A stretch of DNA of 23,066 bases from Endozoicomonadaceae bacterium (GTDB lineage Bacteria > Pseudomonadota > Gammaproteobacteria > Pseudomonadales > Endozoicomonadaceae): NCBI GenBank assembly GCA_023146365.1, contig JAGLCE010000048.1, positions 1 to 23,066 of the forward strand. The letters run 5' to 3'. Below, piece by piece: positions 1 through 8,514 of this stretch. Position 1 is the first letter of the stretch. Each line of letters begins with the position of its first letter. Position numbers and translations under genes: made by a program. The notes beneath the pieces were generated by a model. The model was not told the origin of the DNA, ran no database searches, and worked only from the letters and a program-made list of their open reading frames with translations.

Positions 1-1
1 G

Positions 2-148
2 CGTTTCGGCTTCGTGTCAATCGCTCCGCTTTACCCTACACGACCGAGCCACTGGCCACTGACTGATAAGCTGACCGAAAATTACATAGATAAAACGGAT
101 CACATCATAGAGCCGTTGAAACAATTACGCATAATCCCCACATTCTAA
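2..148 (+). CDS. possible 3' end of an unidentified gene
   Basis: One frame is open from the left edge of the window to a TAA at 146-148, about 48 codons, ending in residues IIPTF. I do not recognise the product. The length is short enough to be chance. The only support is that the frame is open from the edge and that bcp starts 38 bp after the stop, so it may be the tail of a gene cut by the window. Nothing on the minus strand here looks better. Confidence 0.25.
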   Translation, partial: RFGFVSIAPLYPTRPSHWPLTDKLTENYIDKTDHIIEPLKQLRIIPTF

Positions 149-186
149 CTAATCTTTAAACACCACTACAATAGAGCATCTATACA

Positions 187-771
187 ATGCAACAGTATTT
201 ACAAGCAGGCAGCAGAGCCCCCTCATTTTCTCTACTCGACCAACAGGGCAACACCGTATCTCTCAGCGACTTTACAGGTAAAAACAACGTGCTGGTGTAC
301 TTTTATCCAAAAGCCATGACACCAGGGTGCACCACTCAAGCTTGCAATCTACGTGATAGCAAAGCAGAGATGGACGAACATAACATTGTCGTTCTGGGAA
401 TCAGCCCAGACCCTGTCAATCGACTGGGTCGTTTCACTGAAAAACATAACCTGAATTTCACCCTACTATCAGATACAGATCATGCCGTTGCTGATCAATT
501 CGGGGTATGGGGACTAAAGAAATTCATGGGGAAAGAGTATGACGGCATTCACCGCATCAGCTTTTTGATCGATAAAGATGGAATCATCGAAAAAGTATTC
601 GACCAATTCAAGACAAAAGATCACCACAACACCGTGATCAACTATCACTTTGCAACTGATATCTATACCGCTAGAACAAGAACCGTCCCATTCGAAGATG
701 ACAAAATCACTGGAGAACTCATACCAAAAAAACAGCATAAAACCATGAATCGCATTGCCATCTTATACTGA
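187..771 (+). CDS. bcp: peroxiredoxin, BCP/PrxQ type, with unusual C-terminal tail
   Basis: This is a thiol peroxidase of the AhpC/TSA (BCP/PrxQ) family, which reduces hydrogen peroxide and organic hydroperoxides in the cytoplasm using thioredoxin. The motif PKAMTPGCTTQAC gives the peroxidatic Cys48, with Pro41 and Thr45 of the active site, and the resolving Cys53 five residues later, as in E. coli Bcp. Arg123 in GIHRISFLID is the conserved active-site Arg. The family normally ends near residue 156, soon after a VFDxFKTxxHH motif that is present here (137-147). This protein instead runs 36-40 residues further with a basic tail of no known similarity. A frameshift around 650 that replaced the usual C-terminus would explain this. 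No good Shine-Dalgarno is visible before the ATG. Confidence 0.9.
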   Translation: MQQYLQAGSRAPSFSLLDQQGNTVSLSDFTGKNNVLVYFYPKAMTPGCTTQACNLRDSKAEMDEHNIVVLGISPDPVNRLGRFTEKHNLNFTLLSDTDHAVADQFGVWGLKKFMGKEYDGIHRISFLIDKDGIIEKVFDQFKTKDHHNTVINYHFATDIYTARTRTVPFEDDKITGELIPKKQHKTMNRIAILY

Positions 772-1108
772 GCTATTAAATAAAATGGAAAGGATTTCTT
801 ACTCAATCATCCAGCAACGTTCTTCAAAAATAGCGCAATAGCTGATCAAGTCCAGTGCCAATCTTAACGCCTTGAATGAGGGACAAAACCCCTATACCCT
901 ATATTAAACACTTACCCTTTCGCTTTCAATTCCTGAAATCCGGTTTTATTCGCGTTAAAATCAATATCCCCAACAGCATACCGACAGCACTAATTTCTGA
1001 ATGTAATATTATTTTTGAACTTTTGTTAAAAATAATGGTCGAAATTTTATATTGGTTATGTATTTTTGTATTTTTATTTCAAGCATTTCAAGCTAAGGGA
1101 CGACGCAC
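772..1108. other. non-coding AT-rich spacer
   Basis: This is 337 bp between bcp and the ABC1-like gene. I see no convincing gene, RNA or strong terminator. The second half becomes very AT-rich (about 1000-1090), and an AAGGGA ribosome-binding site lies at about 1096-1101, just before the ATG at 1109. AT-rich hexamers that could form a weak promoter occur at about 1020-1055, but none stands out. Confidence 0.5.
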
Positions 1109-2782
1109 ATGGATTCAACATCGCTTAACGTTAATTCAAACTATTCGCATTCTGCACCAGAATCAAAAGATGCAATAACAGGCCATACAAGCACATCAGC
1201 CCCTGACAATTTTTGCTTTGACACTGATAGTAATGGAAAACCTTTAAGTGATAGAAAACTAAGAAAGCTATCCTATGCTAAGTGGATCGTTTTTAACATT
1301 AAGCGTTGTGCCACTACAGTCGTCCGTACATTTATGTGGCTAAAAGTTATCATCCAGATCGCCCGTAATCATGACAAAAACCCAGTAGAGAGAATACGAA
1401 ACATTCGTAACATGGGTGGCATAATGGCAAAAATACTTCAATTTATTGCTTCTCATGATGATATAATATCTCATGTTTTCAGCATCCAAAGAAGTGATGA
1501 AATATTCAAGAAAGTAAAAATAGAACTCAATAAATCAATGCATGATAACGACGGAATGAGTATATCAGAAATAACAAAGATTATTGATGAAAACGGGTTA
1601 GAGTATGATCGTTCCTGCCCCCATAAAATTAAAATTGTAGGCACAGGAACCATTGCCTCCGTTGTTAGTATTCCCATGATCGGTGGTGGTACTCGTGTGG
1701 TAAAAGTTGTCAATAGAAATTTGGAGATTAAATTTTTATCAGATAAAACTATTATTTCCACGTTGCTGAAAATAATGTCGATACTGAAACCCGAGGCAGT
1801 AGGCAAAGGTACAGTCAAAGCCATCACAATGTTTTTGGAAACCATATCCAAAGAGTTTGATTTGCGCTATGAGTTGCACAATACCATTACCCAGAAGCAT
1901 GTTTTTGATGACATAAAACAAGAAATAAATCCATTTAATATCACAGAAACAGATAGCTGCCCATGTAAGGCATCTACTCATGGCCCAAATTCAGAACAGT
2001 GTCACAATTATCTCGAAAATGAAAATAGGCCATATTCTAACCAGCTTTGTATTATCAATAGTACTACGGAACTATATAGGTTGAGCATACCCATTGAAAT
2101 CAAGGTGCCAAACGTCGATACAAAATCATCCACACGAGACATTATGGTAATGGAAGAAATTCATGGGGTACCACTCAGCTGTACTGACGAGGAGTTCCAA
2201 ACGAAGATAATTAATCCAATATTAAACTATGATGCTACTCTACGTAATCTATTTGAAAATAATAGTGATCTGGCGAGGACTTTGCTCAAAAAGAAAATTA
2301 TAGCCTTTTCTTATGATGTATGGGAAAAAGGGTTATACACTGCAGGTCGTTGCAGTGCGGATATGCATAATGGAAACATAATGGCTGCCATAGAAAATGA
2401 CGAACTAAAAATTTATCATATCGACTTTGGAAACCATCTATCAATAGATAAAGATTCCGTTATCGCTCTTTATGCAATGCAGAACGCCTTAGGACAAGCC
2501 ATAAATCATCAGAAAGAACAATCTACTACCAAGTCAGATCATATCGATATAATAGTTGACTCTCTGCGTCAGATAGGTGTGTCTGTCAAAGAGAGACTCA
2601 AGATTAACTGGGATGCCTTGAAAAATGATATCGTGAAAACAATAGATCTTTTCGATGAGAATAAAAATATAAACACTGCCATACTCGATATCATCGATGT
2701 TGCCTTTGCACATGACGTATATATAACTGCATCTACCATTGGTTTATTCAGGACAAGAGTCCTTTTGAGCCCAGAAGGGTAA
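1109..2782 (+). CDS. divergent ABC1/ADCK (UbiB-like) atypical kinase family protein
   Basis: This 557-residue protein carries the ABC1 (AarF/UbiB/ADCK) landmarks in order. A KxxQ helix at 108-111 (KILQ, where most members have KxGQ) is followed by a nucleotide-loop-like GTGTIASV at 178-185. Next come Lys199 (VVKVV), an ExD element EFDL at 249-252, the hinge VMEEIHG at 347-353, the catalytic-loop equivalent ADMHNGN at 417-423 (family ADPHPGN), and IDFG at 438-441. Family members are ATPases or lipid kinases; UbiB/COQ8 supports ubiquinone synthesis. The KxGQ Gly-to-Leu change, the ADPHP-to-ADMHN change, a roughly 55-residue low-similarity insert with Cys at 284, 286 and 298, and the AT-rich codon use set it apart from a housekeeping ubiB. 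There is no ubi operon next to it. A role as an accessory or host-directed protein is inference. AAGGGA lies 8 bp before the ATG. Confidence 0.75.
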   Translation: MDSTSLNVNSNYSHSAPESKDAITGHTSTSAPDNFCFDTDSNGKPLSDRKLRKLSYAKWIVFNIKRCATTVVRTFMWLKVIIQIARNHDKNPVERIRNIRNMGGIMAKILQFIASHDDIISHVFSIQRSDEIFKKVKIELNKSMHDNDGMSISEITKIIDENGLEYDRSCPHKIKIVGTGTIASVVSIPMIGGGTRVVKVVNRNLEIKFLSDKTIISTLLKIMSILKPEAVGKGTVKAITMFLETISKEFDLRYELHNTITQKHVFDDIKQEINPFNITETDSCPCKASTHGPNSEQCHNYLENENRPYSNQLCIINSTTELYRLSIPIEIKVPNVDTKSSTRDIMVMEEIHGVPLSCTDEEFQTKIINPILNYDATLRNLFENNSDLARTLLKKKIIAFSYDVWEKGLYTAGRCSADMHNGNIMAAIENDELKIYHIDFGNHLSIDKDSVIALYAMQNALGQAINHQKEQSTTKSDHIDIIVDSLRQIGVSVKERLKINWDALKNDIVKTIDLFDENKNINTAILDIIDVAFAHDVYITASTIGLFRTRVLLSPEG

Positions 2783-2822
2783 ATAAAGCGTTACTATTTA
2801 GTCTGCCATAAAAAACCATCTC

Positions 2823-3236
2823 ATGCACATCATTGCTTTCGACATCCACGATAACCTTGCTCTCATGTGGCAACAACGGGGGCTTTACGTCCACATTCAT
2901 TAAGTCTTGTGATCTTTTTCATTGCTGACATAATAAACATCCGGCTCATTCAATCTGTAACCCTTGCTCTTATCTTTAGGGTGTTGTTCCAGAATTCAAA
3001 TAAATATACTCAGGCAGGTGAGCACCAATGGATAAAGATAGCATTCTCAATTTTTATTTAATGCCTGAATCATCATCAAGAATAATGAATGATTATGATA
3101 ATTATAAAAACAAACAGAGTGCTGATTCAGAAAGTACTAGGATATTAACAAAAAGTTTACGTCGTCTGGGTGCATACCTGCCTCAAAGAAAGTTAATATT
3201 GACTGGGATGCCATGACATGCATCATCATTAAATAA
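2823..3236 (+). pseudogene. frameshifted remnant of a second ABC1-like gene (C-terminal half)
   Basis: Translating this stretch in shifting frames gives pieces that follow residues about 395-510 of the protein just upstream, in the same order. These are IIAF then RGLY near 2827-2890 (upstream IIAF...KGLY), IADIIN near 2922-2940 (upstream SADMHN), GEH near 3018 (upstream GNH), DKDSI at 3031-3045 (upstream DKDSV), SLRRLG at 3157-3174 (upstream SLRQIG), and NIDWDA at 3195-3212 (upstream KINWDA), ending at TAA 3234-3236. At least two frameshifts and internal stops separate the pieces. The order and spacing fit a partial tandem duplication that has decayed. The last third (from about 3018) is clear; the first part is weaker. 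Confidence 0.65.
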
Positions 3237-3440
3237 AATACCAGGAAAAACGGTGCGCTTATCCTTCTCGGAGAAGAACGACTTAATTCGAGAAGCTACT
3301 TAATCAAGCCAACGCTAACCAATATTCTAGGCAACATGCACATTACGACAGACGATACATTCGATTCAATCGTCTTTGTATTGAGATTTTAGTCTAAAGC
3401 TGATTGTCTCTAATACCGTTTTTTTAACCGACTGAAAACA
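3237..3440. other. non-coding spacer with a small hairpin
   Basis: There is no gene in this stretch. A 7-bp perfect inverted repeat, AGACGAT at 3350-3356 and ATCGTCT at 3369-3375, could form a hairpin with a 12-base loop. No T-tract follows it, so it is not a clear terminator. Confidence 0.35.
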
Positions 3441-3442
3441 AA

Positions 3443-3467
3443 AAGACCAGATCAGATGACTGGCCTT
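3443..3467 (-). terminator. Rho-independent terminator of tyrS
   Basis: On the minus strand an AAGGCCAG arm pairs with CTGGTCTT through a 9-base loop, followed by TTTTTGTTTT. Pairing is complete on the minus strand (one G-U), whereas on the plus strand the same position is an A-C mismatch. That supports minus-strand use. It lies 23 bp after the tyrS stop codon. Confidence 0.8.
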
Positions 3468-3489
3468 TTATCATGCAACTTTAATCAAC

Positions 3490-4800
3490 TTATTGCACTT
3501 CAAATAAATGATGTTTTTTCTTGCCGAGTTTCACTAGAAAAAAACGCCCATAAAGTGCTTTTCCCCGATCGAAACACTCAGGCAACTTCATGTTATCATC
3601 CATAACTTTGGCGACACCGTTAAAGAATACTGCGCCACGCCCCAACGCATCCTTCACCTGTTTTCCTGAAGACGCTACATCATGATCAGTGAAGAGCTGC
3701 GTCATCGACATACCCTTTAAGTTAGCAGGCATCACCATGGAAGATGGCAGACCATCCAGACGCAACTGCTCAAGCTCCTGCTCTGACAATCCACTCAGGT
3801 CATCCGAGAACAGCGCTTCAGTAATACGCTCAGCAGAGCGAAGTCCTTCTTCACCATGCACAATACGCGTTACCTCACGGGCAAGTATACCCTGTCCTGT
3901 CTTACGACCCTGAGTCTGGGCATCATTTTCTTCTATACCAAAGATCTCGTCCATACTGAGGAACGTGAAATAACGCAAGAATTTGTAGACGTCCGCATCT
4001 GCAGTGTTCATCCAGAACTGGTAGAAAATATATTGCGATGTCTTACGAGGATCCAACCAGACAGCACCAGACTCCGTTTTACCAAACTTAGCACCATCAG
4101 CTTTAGTAACCAGTGGCACAGTCAAGCCAAAGGTCTGTGCTTTATTCATCCTTCGAGCCAGATCAATACCACCGACAATATTACCCCACTGGTCACCACC
4201 ACCAATTTGCAGGGTACAACCATAGATACGATTCAGCTCGGCGAAGTCCAGAGACTGCAACAGCATATAGGAGAATTCAGTAAATGAGATACCAGAATCT
4301 TCTCGATCAATACGCTGTTTGACTGATTCCTTGTTAATCATATTATTGACAGAAAAGTGCTTACCGACATCACGCAGAAAAGTCAGCACATTCATATCAC
4401 CGATCCAATCCAAATTGTTGACGACAACAGCGGCATTATCGCTTCTCTTATCGAAATCGACAAACTGGCTAACCTGACCCCGAATTTTGTCCGCCCAACT
4501 GGCTACAACATCCGTCGTATTCAGTTGACGTTCAGCCGCTTTGAAGCTGGGATCACCAATCAGACCTGTCGCACCGCCAACCAGTACAATGGGCTTGTGC
4601 CCAGCCTCCTGAAAACGCCGCAGCACAAGCAACGGCACCAAGTGCCCCAAATGCAGACTGTCAGCCGTCGGATCGAAACCACAATACAGTGTACGAAAGC
4701 CGCTGGCCAAGTGCTCCCCTAGCTCTTCATGCGCCGTCACCTGATTCACTAGCCCACGAGCTTGCAGATTCTGTAATAATGCGTTTGGATCGTCAGACAT
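3490..4800 (-). CDS. tyrS: tyrosyl-tRNA synthetase
   Basis: Class I aminoacyl-tRNA synthetase that activates tyrosine with ATP and loads it onto tRNA-Tyr. At 436 residues it has normal length for the TyrS1 type (E. coli 424). The catalytic domain starts with YCGFDPTADSLHLGH, where HLGH (50-53) is the HIGH motif; GGDQWGN (201-207) contacts tyrosine; and KFGKT (238-242) is the KMSKS-equivalent loop. The C-terminal 90 residues form an S4-type RNA-binding domain with the LGRGAVFFNG segment. The gene is divergent from the M23 peptidase gene across 550 bp and has its own terminator. Its higher GC and compact coding contrast with the AT-rich flank to the left. All catalytic motifs are intact. Confidence 0.97.
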   Translation of the reverse strand: MSDDPNALLQNLQARGLVNQVTAHEELGEHLASGFRTLYCGFDPTADSLHLGHLVPLLVLRRFQEAGHKPIVLVGGATGLIGDPSFKAAERQLNTTDVVASWADKIRGQVSQFVDFDKRSDNAAVVVNNLDWIGDMNVLTFLRDVGKHFSVNNMINKESVKQRIDREDSGISFTEFSYMLLQSLDFAELNRIYGCTLQIGGGDQWGNIVGGIDLARRMNKAQTFGLTVPLVTKADGAKFGKTESGAVWLDPRKTSQYIFYQFWMNTADADVYKFLRYFTFLSMDEIFGIEENDAQTQGRKTGQGILAREVTRIVHGEEGLRSAERITEALFSDDLSGLSEQELEQLRLDGLPSSMVMPANLKGMSMTQLFTDHDVASSGKQVKDALGRGAVFFNGVAKVMDDNMKLPECFDRGKALYGRFFLVKLGKKKHHLFEVQ

Positions 4801-5297
4801 CTCTCACTACCTATAATTGTCCGGCTTGCCGGATAAAGACTCAGCCATGCACCAACACAGTTATGCGCATCGGCAGAAAATTGCCAACGCCAAAATTTAT
4901 TAAAAAACCCGAAAAACAACGGTTAGGGTTTTTGACCCGCTTATCCCTTGCAGGCAAAGATCTCTGATTTTAATGATTCATACCATTCAAGCAAGTTGCT
5001 TCATTCTGGCGAGTACTGGTTCACTGGCTGTACGGCGATAGACTAACGTCTGCATGAGTCTATTCGCAGGCTTTCTATCGACATCAGGTACTCTTCTGTG
5101 TAAATTTAACAACTCATCGGCTATCCGATTTTTACATCTCAAAAAGCTTCATACCTATCTGAAACCCAAACGACAATCGATTATTCTATCAAAAATAGTC
5201 AACAAATGTACACTATGGTTAATCGCTCGATACAGAACACCTCGGTCGCAGCCTAAAACCGTCAAAAAATGGCTGTCATCTAGTCATAGTATGCGCT

Positions 5298-5303
5298 TAT
5301 AAT
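5298..5303 (+). promoter_or_regulatory. candidate -10 box of the M23 peptidase/anmK operon
   Basis: A perfect TATAAT lies 47 bp before the first in-frame ATG of the peptidase gene. No good -35 hexamer is found at 16-18 bp, so it would need an activator or be weak. It sits immediately before the triple 11-bp repeat. Confidence 0.4.
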
Positions 5304-5310
5304 CTATTTT

Positions 5311-5342
5311 TAAAATATACTTAAAATATACTTAAAATATAC
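5311..5342 (+). repeat. three head-to-tail copies of an 11-bp AT-rich unit
   Basis: TAAAATATACT occurs at 5311-5321 and 5322-5332, and ten of its eleven bases again at 5333-5342, ending 8 bp before the first ATG of the peptidase gene. The 11-bp period is close to one helical turn, so the copies face the same side of the helix. They lie downstream of the TATAAT, where the transcript leader would be. This could be a binding array, a bent segment or simple slippage. Confidence 0.8.
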
Positions 5343-5350
5343 ACGGTTAC

Positions 5351-6742
5351 ATGGCTCTGGGGAGTATGATCAGTCATCATGGCAGCACTATGCGACAAAC
5401 ACTAAAAGCCTTTCCGAAACGCCATCTCCTTTTGGTAGTCGGCTTGGTGGTCGTGGTTTTCCTATTACTTATTGTTTTGCCATCTGAACCAGCTTCTGCC
5501 AAGCGCTCTGAAACGCCTCTGACCATTGATGCATTAGCCACCCTGCCAAACACACTTAACAATAGCCTGACACACTCTATCGTCTCTGATATTCAAGACA
5601 AGACACTGTCAATCCCTGTTCACTGGAAAAAGATCACGATCAAGTCAGGTGACACCCTATCTGATATATTTTCCAGGCAGAATCTGAGCGCCAACACACT
5701 TCATGCTCTGGTCAGCAGCAGCCAAGAAGGTCGCTCTTTGGCATCCATCCTACCTGAGCAATCCCTTGAGTTTGCACTCTCTGAGGGAGAACTTCAGCAG
5801 CTTCGCTATGTTCGCACCCGTCTTGAAAGCCTGCACTTCACCCGTAACGGGAACCTCTACGAGGTAGAAAAGGTGATCCGTAAACCTGAAACACGCCACA
5901 ATCATGTGACTGGCATTATTACTGATTCCCTATTTCTCTCTGCAAATCGGGTCGGATTACCCGACAAACTAACCATGGAACTAGCCAGCATCTTTGGCTG
6001 GGATATCGATTTTGCTCTGGATATTCGCGCTAACGACAGTTTTAATCTGACCTACGAAGAAAAGTTTCTCGACGGCCAATCGATCGGTTACGGCAACATC
6101 CTTGCGGCAAAATTCATAAATCGGGGAGAGACCTTCCAAGCCGTCCGCTACACCGACACCGAAGGACATACAGATTACTATTCACCAGAAGGGGAAAGTC
6201 TACGCAAATCATTCATCCGTACGCCGGTCGACTTCACCCGCATTAGCTCCGGTTTCAATCCCGATCGAAAACACCCGATATTCAAGACCAACCGTCCACA
6301 CAGAGCAGTGGATTATGCAGCACCGACCGGTACGCCGATCAAAGCATCCGGTGATGGCGTGATCCACTTTGCCGGCAAGCAACACGGCTATGGTAATGTG
6401 GTTTATATGAATCATCCCAATAACATTACCACTGTATACGCCCATATGCGCAACATTCAAACGGGAATACGTAAAGGTACCAAGGTAAAACAGGGACAGA
6501 TTATCGGCTATGTAGGCACAACCGGATACGCCACCGGCCCTCACCTGCACTATGAGTTCAGGGTAAACGGCGTTCACCGTAACCCTCTCAAAGTTAAACT
6601 GCCTGACGCAAAACCATTACCTCAGTCGGAAATAGCACCTTTCAACAGAATTACCCGAGTTATGCTGACCGAACTAGAGACTCGTCAAAACCACACATTG
6701 CTTGCGTCCAAGAGCGGCGACGACAGCGATGCAACTCGCTGA
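5351..6742 (+). CDS. M23-family murein DD-endopeptidase, MepM-like, membrane-anchored
   Basis: Periplasmic peptidoglycan hydrolase that cuts cross-links so the wall can grow. From the first ATG it has 463 residues. A hydrophobic anchor (25-45) comes first, then an OapA/LysM-like domain around 88-125 (IKSGDTLSDIF) and a linker domain. The LytM/M23 catalytic domain at about 295-415 has zinc ligands His317 and Asp321 (HRAVD) and His400 (with His398, HLH), plus His365. All catalytic residues are present. Start choice is open: the ATGs at 5351, 5366 and 5390 share the frame and none has an ideally spaced ribosome site. The one at 5390 gives a usual short cytoplasmic tail before the anchor. The gene overlaps anmK by 14 bp, coupling wall cleavage to wall recycling, an arrangement I recall from Pseudomonas. 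Confidence 0.92.
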   Translation: MALGSMISHHGSTMRQTLKAFPKRHLLLVVGLVVVVFLLLIVLPSEPASAKRSETPLTIDALATLPNTLNNSLTHSIVSDIQDKTLSIPVHWKKITIKSGDTLSDIFSRQNLSANTLHALVSSSQEGRSLASILPEQSLEFALSEGELQQLRYVRTRLESLHFTRNGNLYEVEKVIRKPETRHNHVTGIITDSLFLSANRVGLPDKLTMELASIFGWDIDFALDIRANDSFNLTYEEKFLDGQSIGYGNILAAKFINRGETFQAVRYTDTEGHTDYYSPEGESLRKSFIRTPVDFTRISSGFNPDRKHPIFKTNRPHRAVDYAAPTGTPIKASGDGVIHFAGKQHGYGNVVYMNHPNNITTVYAHMRNIQTGIRKGTKVKQGQIIGYVGTTGYATGPHLHYEFRVNGVHRNPLKVKLPDAKPLPQSEIAPFNRITRVMLTELETRQNHTLLASKSGDDSDATR

Positions 6743-7853
6743 TCAACAAAACTGCGAGCTTTACATTGGCCTAATGTCAGGCACCAGCATGGACGCCATG
6801 GATGCCGTATTGGTTGATCTGGCATTACCATTTCCCATACTAAAACATCATACCTCCATCCCGCTGCCTAAACCCTTAAAACAGAGCTTGCTCGCACTCT
6901 GCCAAGCGGGAGCTGACGAGATAACCCGTATGGCGCTTGCCGATATTCAGGTCGCTCAACTCAGCGCGCAGGCCGTGAATAAGTTGCTGAAGGAGTCTGT
7001 GCTGACAGCATCAGACATCCGAGCGGTTGGCAGCCACGGACAAACCATCCGCCACCTTCCAGAAACCGGTAACACCCTACAAATCGGCAGCCCAAGCCAT
7101 ATTGCCGAAATGACCGGCATCCCGATCGTTGCCGACTTCAGACGGCGGGACATGGCGGCAGGCGGACAAGGCGCACCACTGACACCCGCCTTTCATGAAG
7201 CCATTTTTCGACACTCGAAGCAAACCCGCATAATCCTGAATATTGGAGGTATGACCAACATCAGTATTCTACCCCAGTCAATTAACCTGCCGATCAACGG
7301 CTTCGATATAGGCCCGGGTAACGTTTTAATGGATTACTGGAATCATCGGCATAATGGTACACCATACGATAATCATGGTGACTGGGCATCCAGTGGAACC
7401 ATCGACAAAGCACTCCTTGACACCTTCCTATCAGACGACTATTTCAGTAAAAAACCACCGAAGAGCACCGGCAGAGAGCGTTTCAATCCGAAGTGGATAG
7501 ATCATTATCTACCCCTTCAACATACCCTGACTCCAGCCGACATTCAGGCAACCCTCATGGAACTAACTGTTCGCAGCATCTCCGAAGATATCACTCATTA
7601 TGCTGCAGACTGCCAAGAACTATTTGTTTGTGGCGGCGGTGCTTATAATACGGCACTACTTGAACGTCTTTCCGATACTCTGCCCAATGTCACCGTTAAC
7701 AGCACCCATAAACTCGGATTAGCTCCCGAATGGGTCGAGGCCGTTGCCTTTGCTTGGCTGGCCAAACAAGCCATTCACGGACTATCAGGAAACCTTCCCA
7801 GTGTCACTCATGCCAAAGGTAAACGCATCCTCGGTGGAATTTATCCGGCATAA
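6729..7853 (+). CDS. anmK: anhydro-N-acetylmuramic acid kinase
   Basis: AnmK phosphorylates 1,6-anhydroMurNAc, released by lytic turnover of the wall, to MurNAc-6-phosphate, opening the anhydro ring so the sugar can be recycled. The 374 residues match the family (E. coli 369). Motifs are GLMSGTSMDAMD near the N-terminus (family GxMSGTSxDG), DFRRRDMAAGGQGAPL, NIGGMTN, GFDIGPGN and GGGAYN. I chose ATG 6729 because it places the GxMSGTS motif at the usual distance; an in-frame TTG at 6702 would add nine residues lying wholly within the upstream gene. The start overlaps the peptidase stop by 14 bp, so translation is probably coupled. Confidence 0.95.
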   Translation: MQLADQQNCELYIGLMSGTSMDAMDAVLVDLALPFPILKHHTSIPLPKPLKQSLLALCQAGADEITRMALADIQVAQLSAQAVNKLLKESVLTASDIRAVGSHGQTIRHLPETGNTLQIGSPSHIAEMTGIPIVADFRRRDMAAGGQGAPLTPAFHEAIFRHSKQTRIILNIGGMTNISILPQSINLPINGFDIGPGNVLMDYWNHRHNGTPYDNHGDWASSGTIDKALLDTFLSDDYFSKKPPKSTGRERFNPKWIDHYLPLQHTLTPADIQATLMELTVRSISEDITHYAADCQELFVCGGGAYNTALLERLSDTLPNVTVNSTHKLGLAPEWVEAVAFAWLAKQAIHGLSGNLPSVTHAKGKRILGGIYPA

Positions 7854-7924
7854 ATCTATCCGTCTTAAAAAAGAAATCCGCGGGGGTATTCACAAACGGA
7901 GGTGTTCAATTAGCGATGCAAACG

Positions 7925-8278
7925 TCAGATGGTGAATGAAGAGCCGCAACCACAAGTTGCCGATGCATTGGGATTGTTCACAATGAAACGAGAACCTTCT
8001 AATCCTTCCATGTAATCCACCTCAGCCCCCACCAAATACTGAAAACTCATGGGATCTACAACCATTGTCACGCCAAACTTTTCTACGACGGTATCATCGT
8101 CATTCAACTCTTCGTCAAAGGTGAACCCATATTGAAAACCGGAGCAACCACCACCGGTGACAAACACTCGAAGCATCAGGCGATCATTACCCTCCTCCTC
8201 CACCAAGCTGCGTACTTTGGCGGCGGCCTGGTCGGTAAAGGTAATTGGCTCTGGTATAAAGGTATCAACGGCGGACAT
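7925..8278 (-). CDS. erpA: A-type iron-sulfur carrier ErpA
   Basis: ErpA carries Fe-S clusters from the assembly machinery to apo-enzymes, including those of isoprenoid synthesis. With 117 residues it closely follows E. coli ErpA (114). The three cluster-binding cysteines are Cys45 (GGGCSGF), Cys109 and Cys111 (TCGCGSSF) near the C-terminus. The ATG at 8278 is preferred over an in-frame TTG at 8290 because GGGAG stands about 7 bp before the ATG. The gene converges on anmK with a 71-bp gap. The next gene upstream on the same strand is 236 bp away, and a separate promoter is visible. Confidence 0.96.
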   Translation of the reverse strand: MSAVDTFIPEPITFTDQAAAKVRSLVEEEGNDRLMLRVFVTGGGCSGFQYGFTFDEELNDDDTVVEKFGVTMVVDPMSFQYLVGAEVDYMEGLEGSRFIVNNPNASATCGCGSSFTI

Positions 8279-8308
8279 CCACACTCCCAAACTATATAAA
8301 TTTCAACG

Positions 8309-8338
8309 ATTATTCAATTAACCTAGCATGACAGTCAA
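8309..8338 (-). promoter_or_regulatory. candidate sigma-70 promoter of erpA
   Basis: On the minus strand TTGACT (8338-8333) and AATAAT (8314-8309) are separated by 18 bp and lie 31 bp before the erpA ATG. Each hexamer matches consensus at five of six positions. No operator could be assigned. Confidence 0.5.
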
Positions 8339-8514
8339 CTCAAATGACTAACAGGGTTGACAATTATTCATTCTACCTCAATCTGCATAACCTGCTGCTG
8401 CCCCCACTCCTTTCCGGCCGACCTTCTGCTCTCTTTATTATGTAGCGAAATCTCGACCCTGGCCATCTTAAAGCGCACTGTCGCGTACACAGGTTAGATA
8501 ATCCCAATCAGCAA

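Larger units (their letters stand above)
4801..5350. other. divergent intergenic region between tyrS and the M23 peptidase gene
   Basis: This 550-bp stretch has only short open frames without recognisable similarity. It must hold the leader and promoter of tyrS (leftward) and of the peptidase gene (rightward). An AAAACCC / GGGTTTTT inverted repeat near 4905-4940 could be a weak hairpin in the tyrS leader, but it has only three G-C pairs and I would not call it an attenuator. The right end holds a TATAAT and an 11-bp repeat, listed separately. Confidence 0.5.

Noticed and set aside
876..1178. 100-codon open frame before the ABC1-like gene
   Set aside because: It overlaps the real gene's start in another frame, has low-complexity hydrophobic content and no recognisable similarity.
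3856..4287. 143-codon plus-strand frame opposite tyrS
   Set aside because: It is a shadow of the well-supported tyrS gene on the minus strand.
5054..5302. 82-codon open frame between tyrS and the M23 gene
   Set aside because: It has a basic, biased composition, no ribosome site and no similarity, and it runs into the promoter region.
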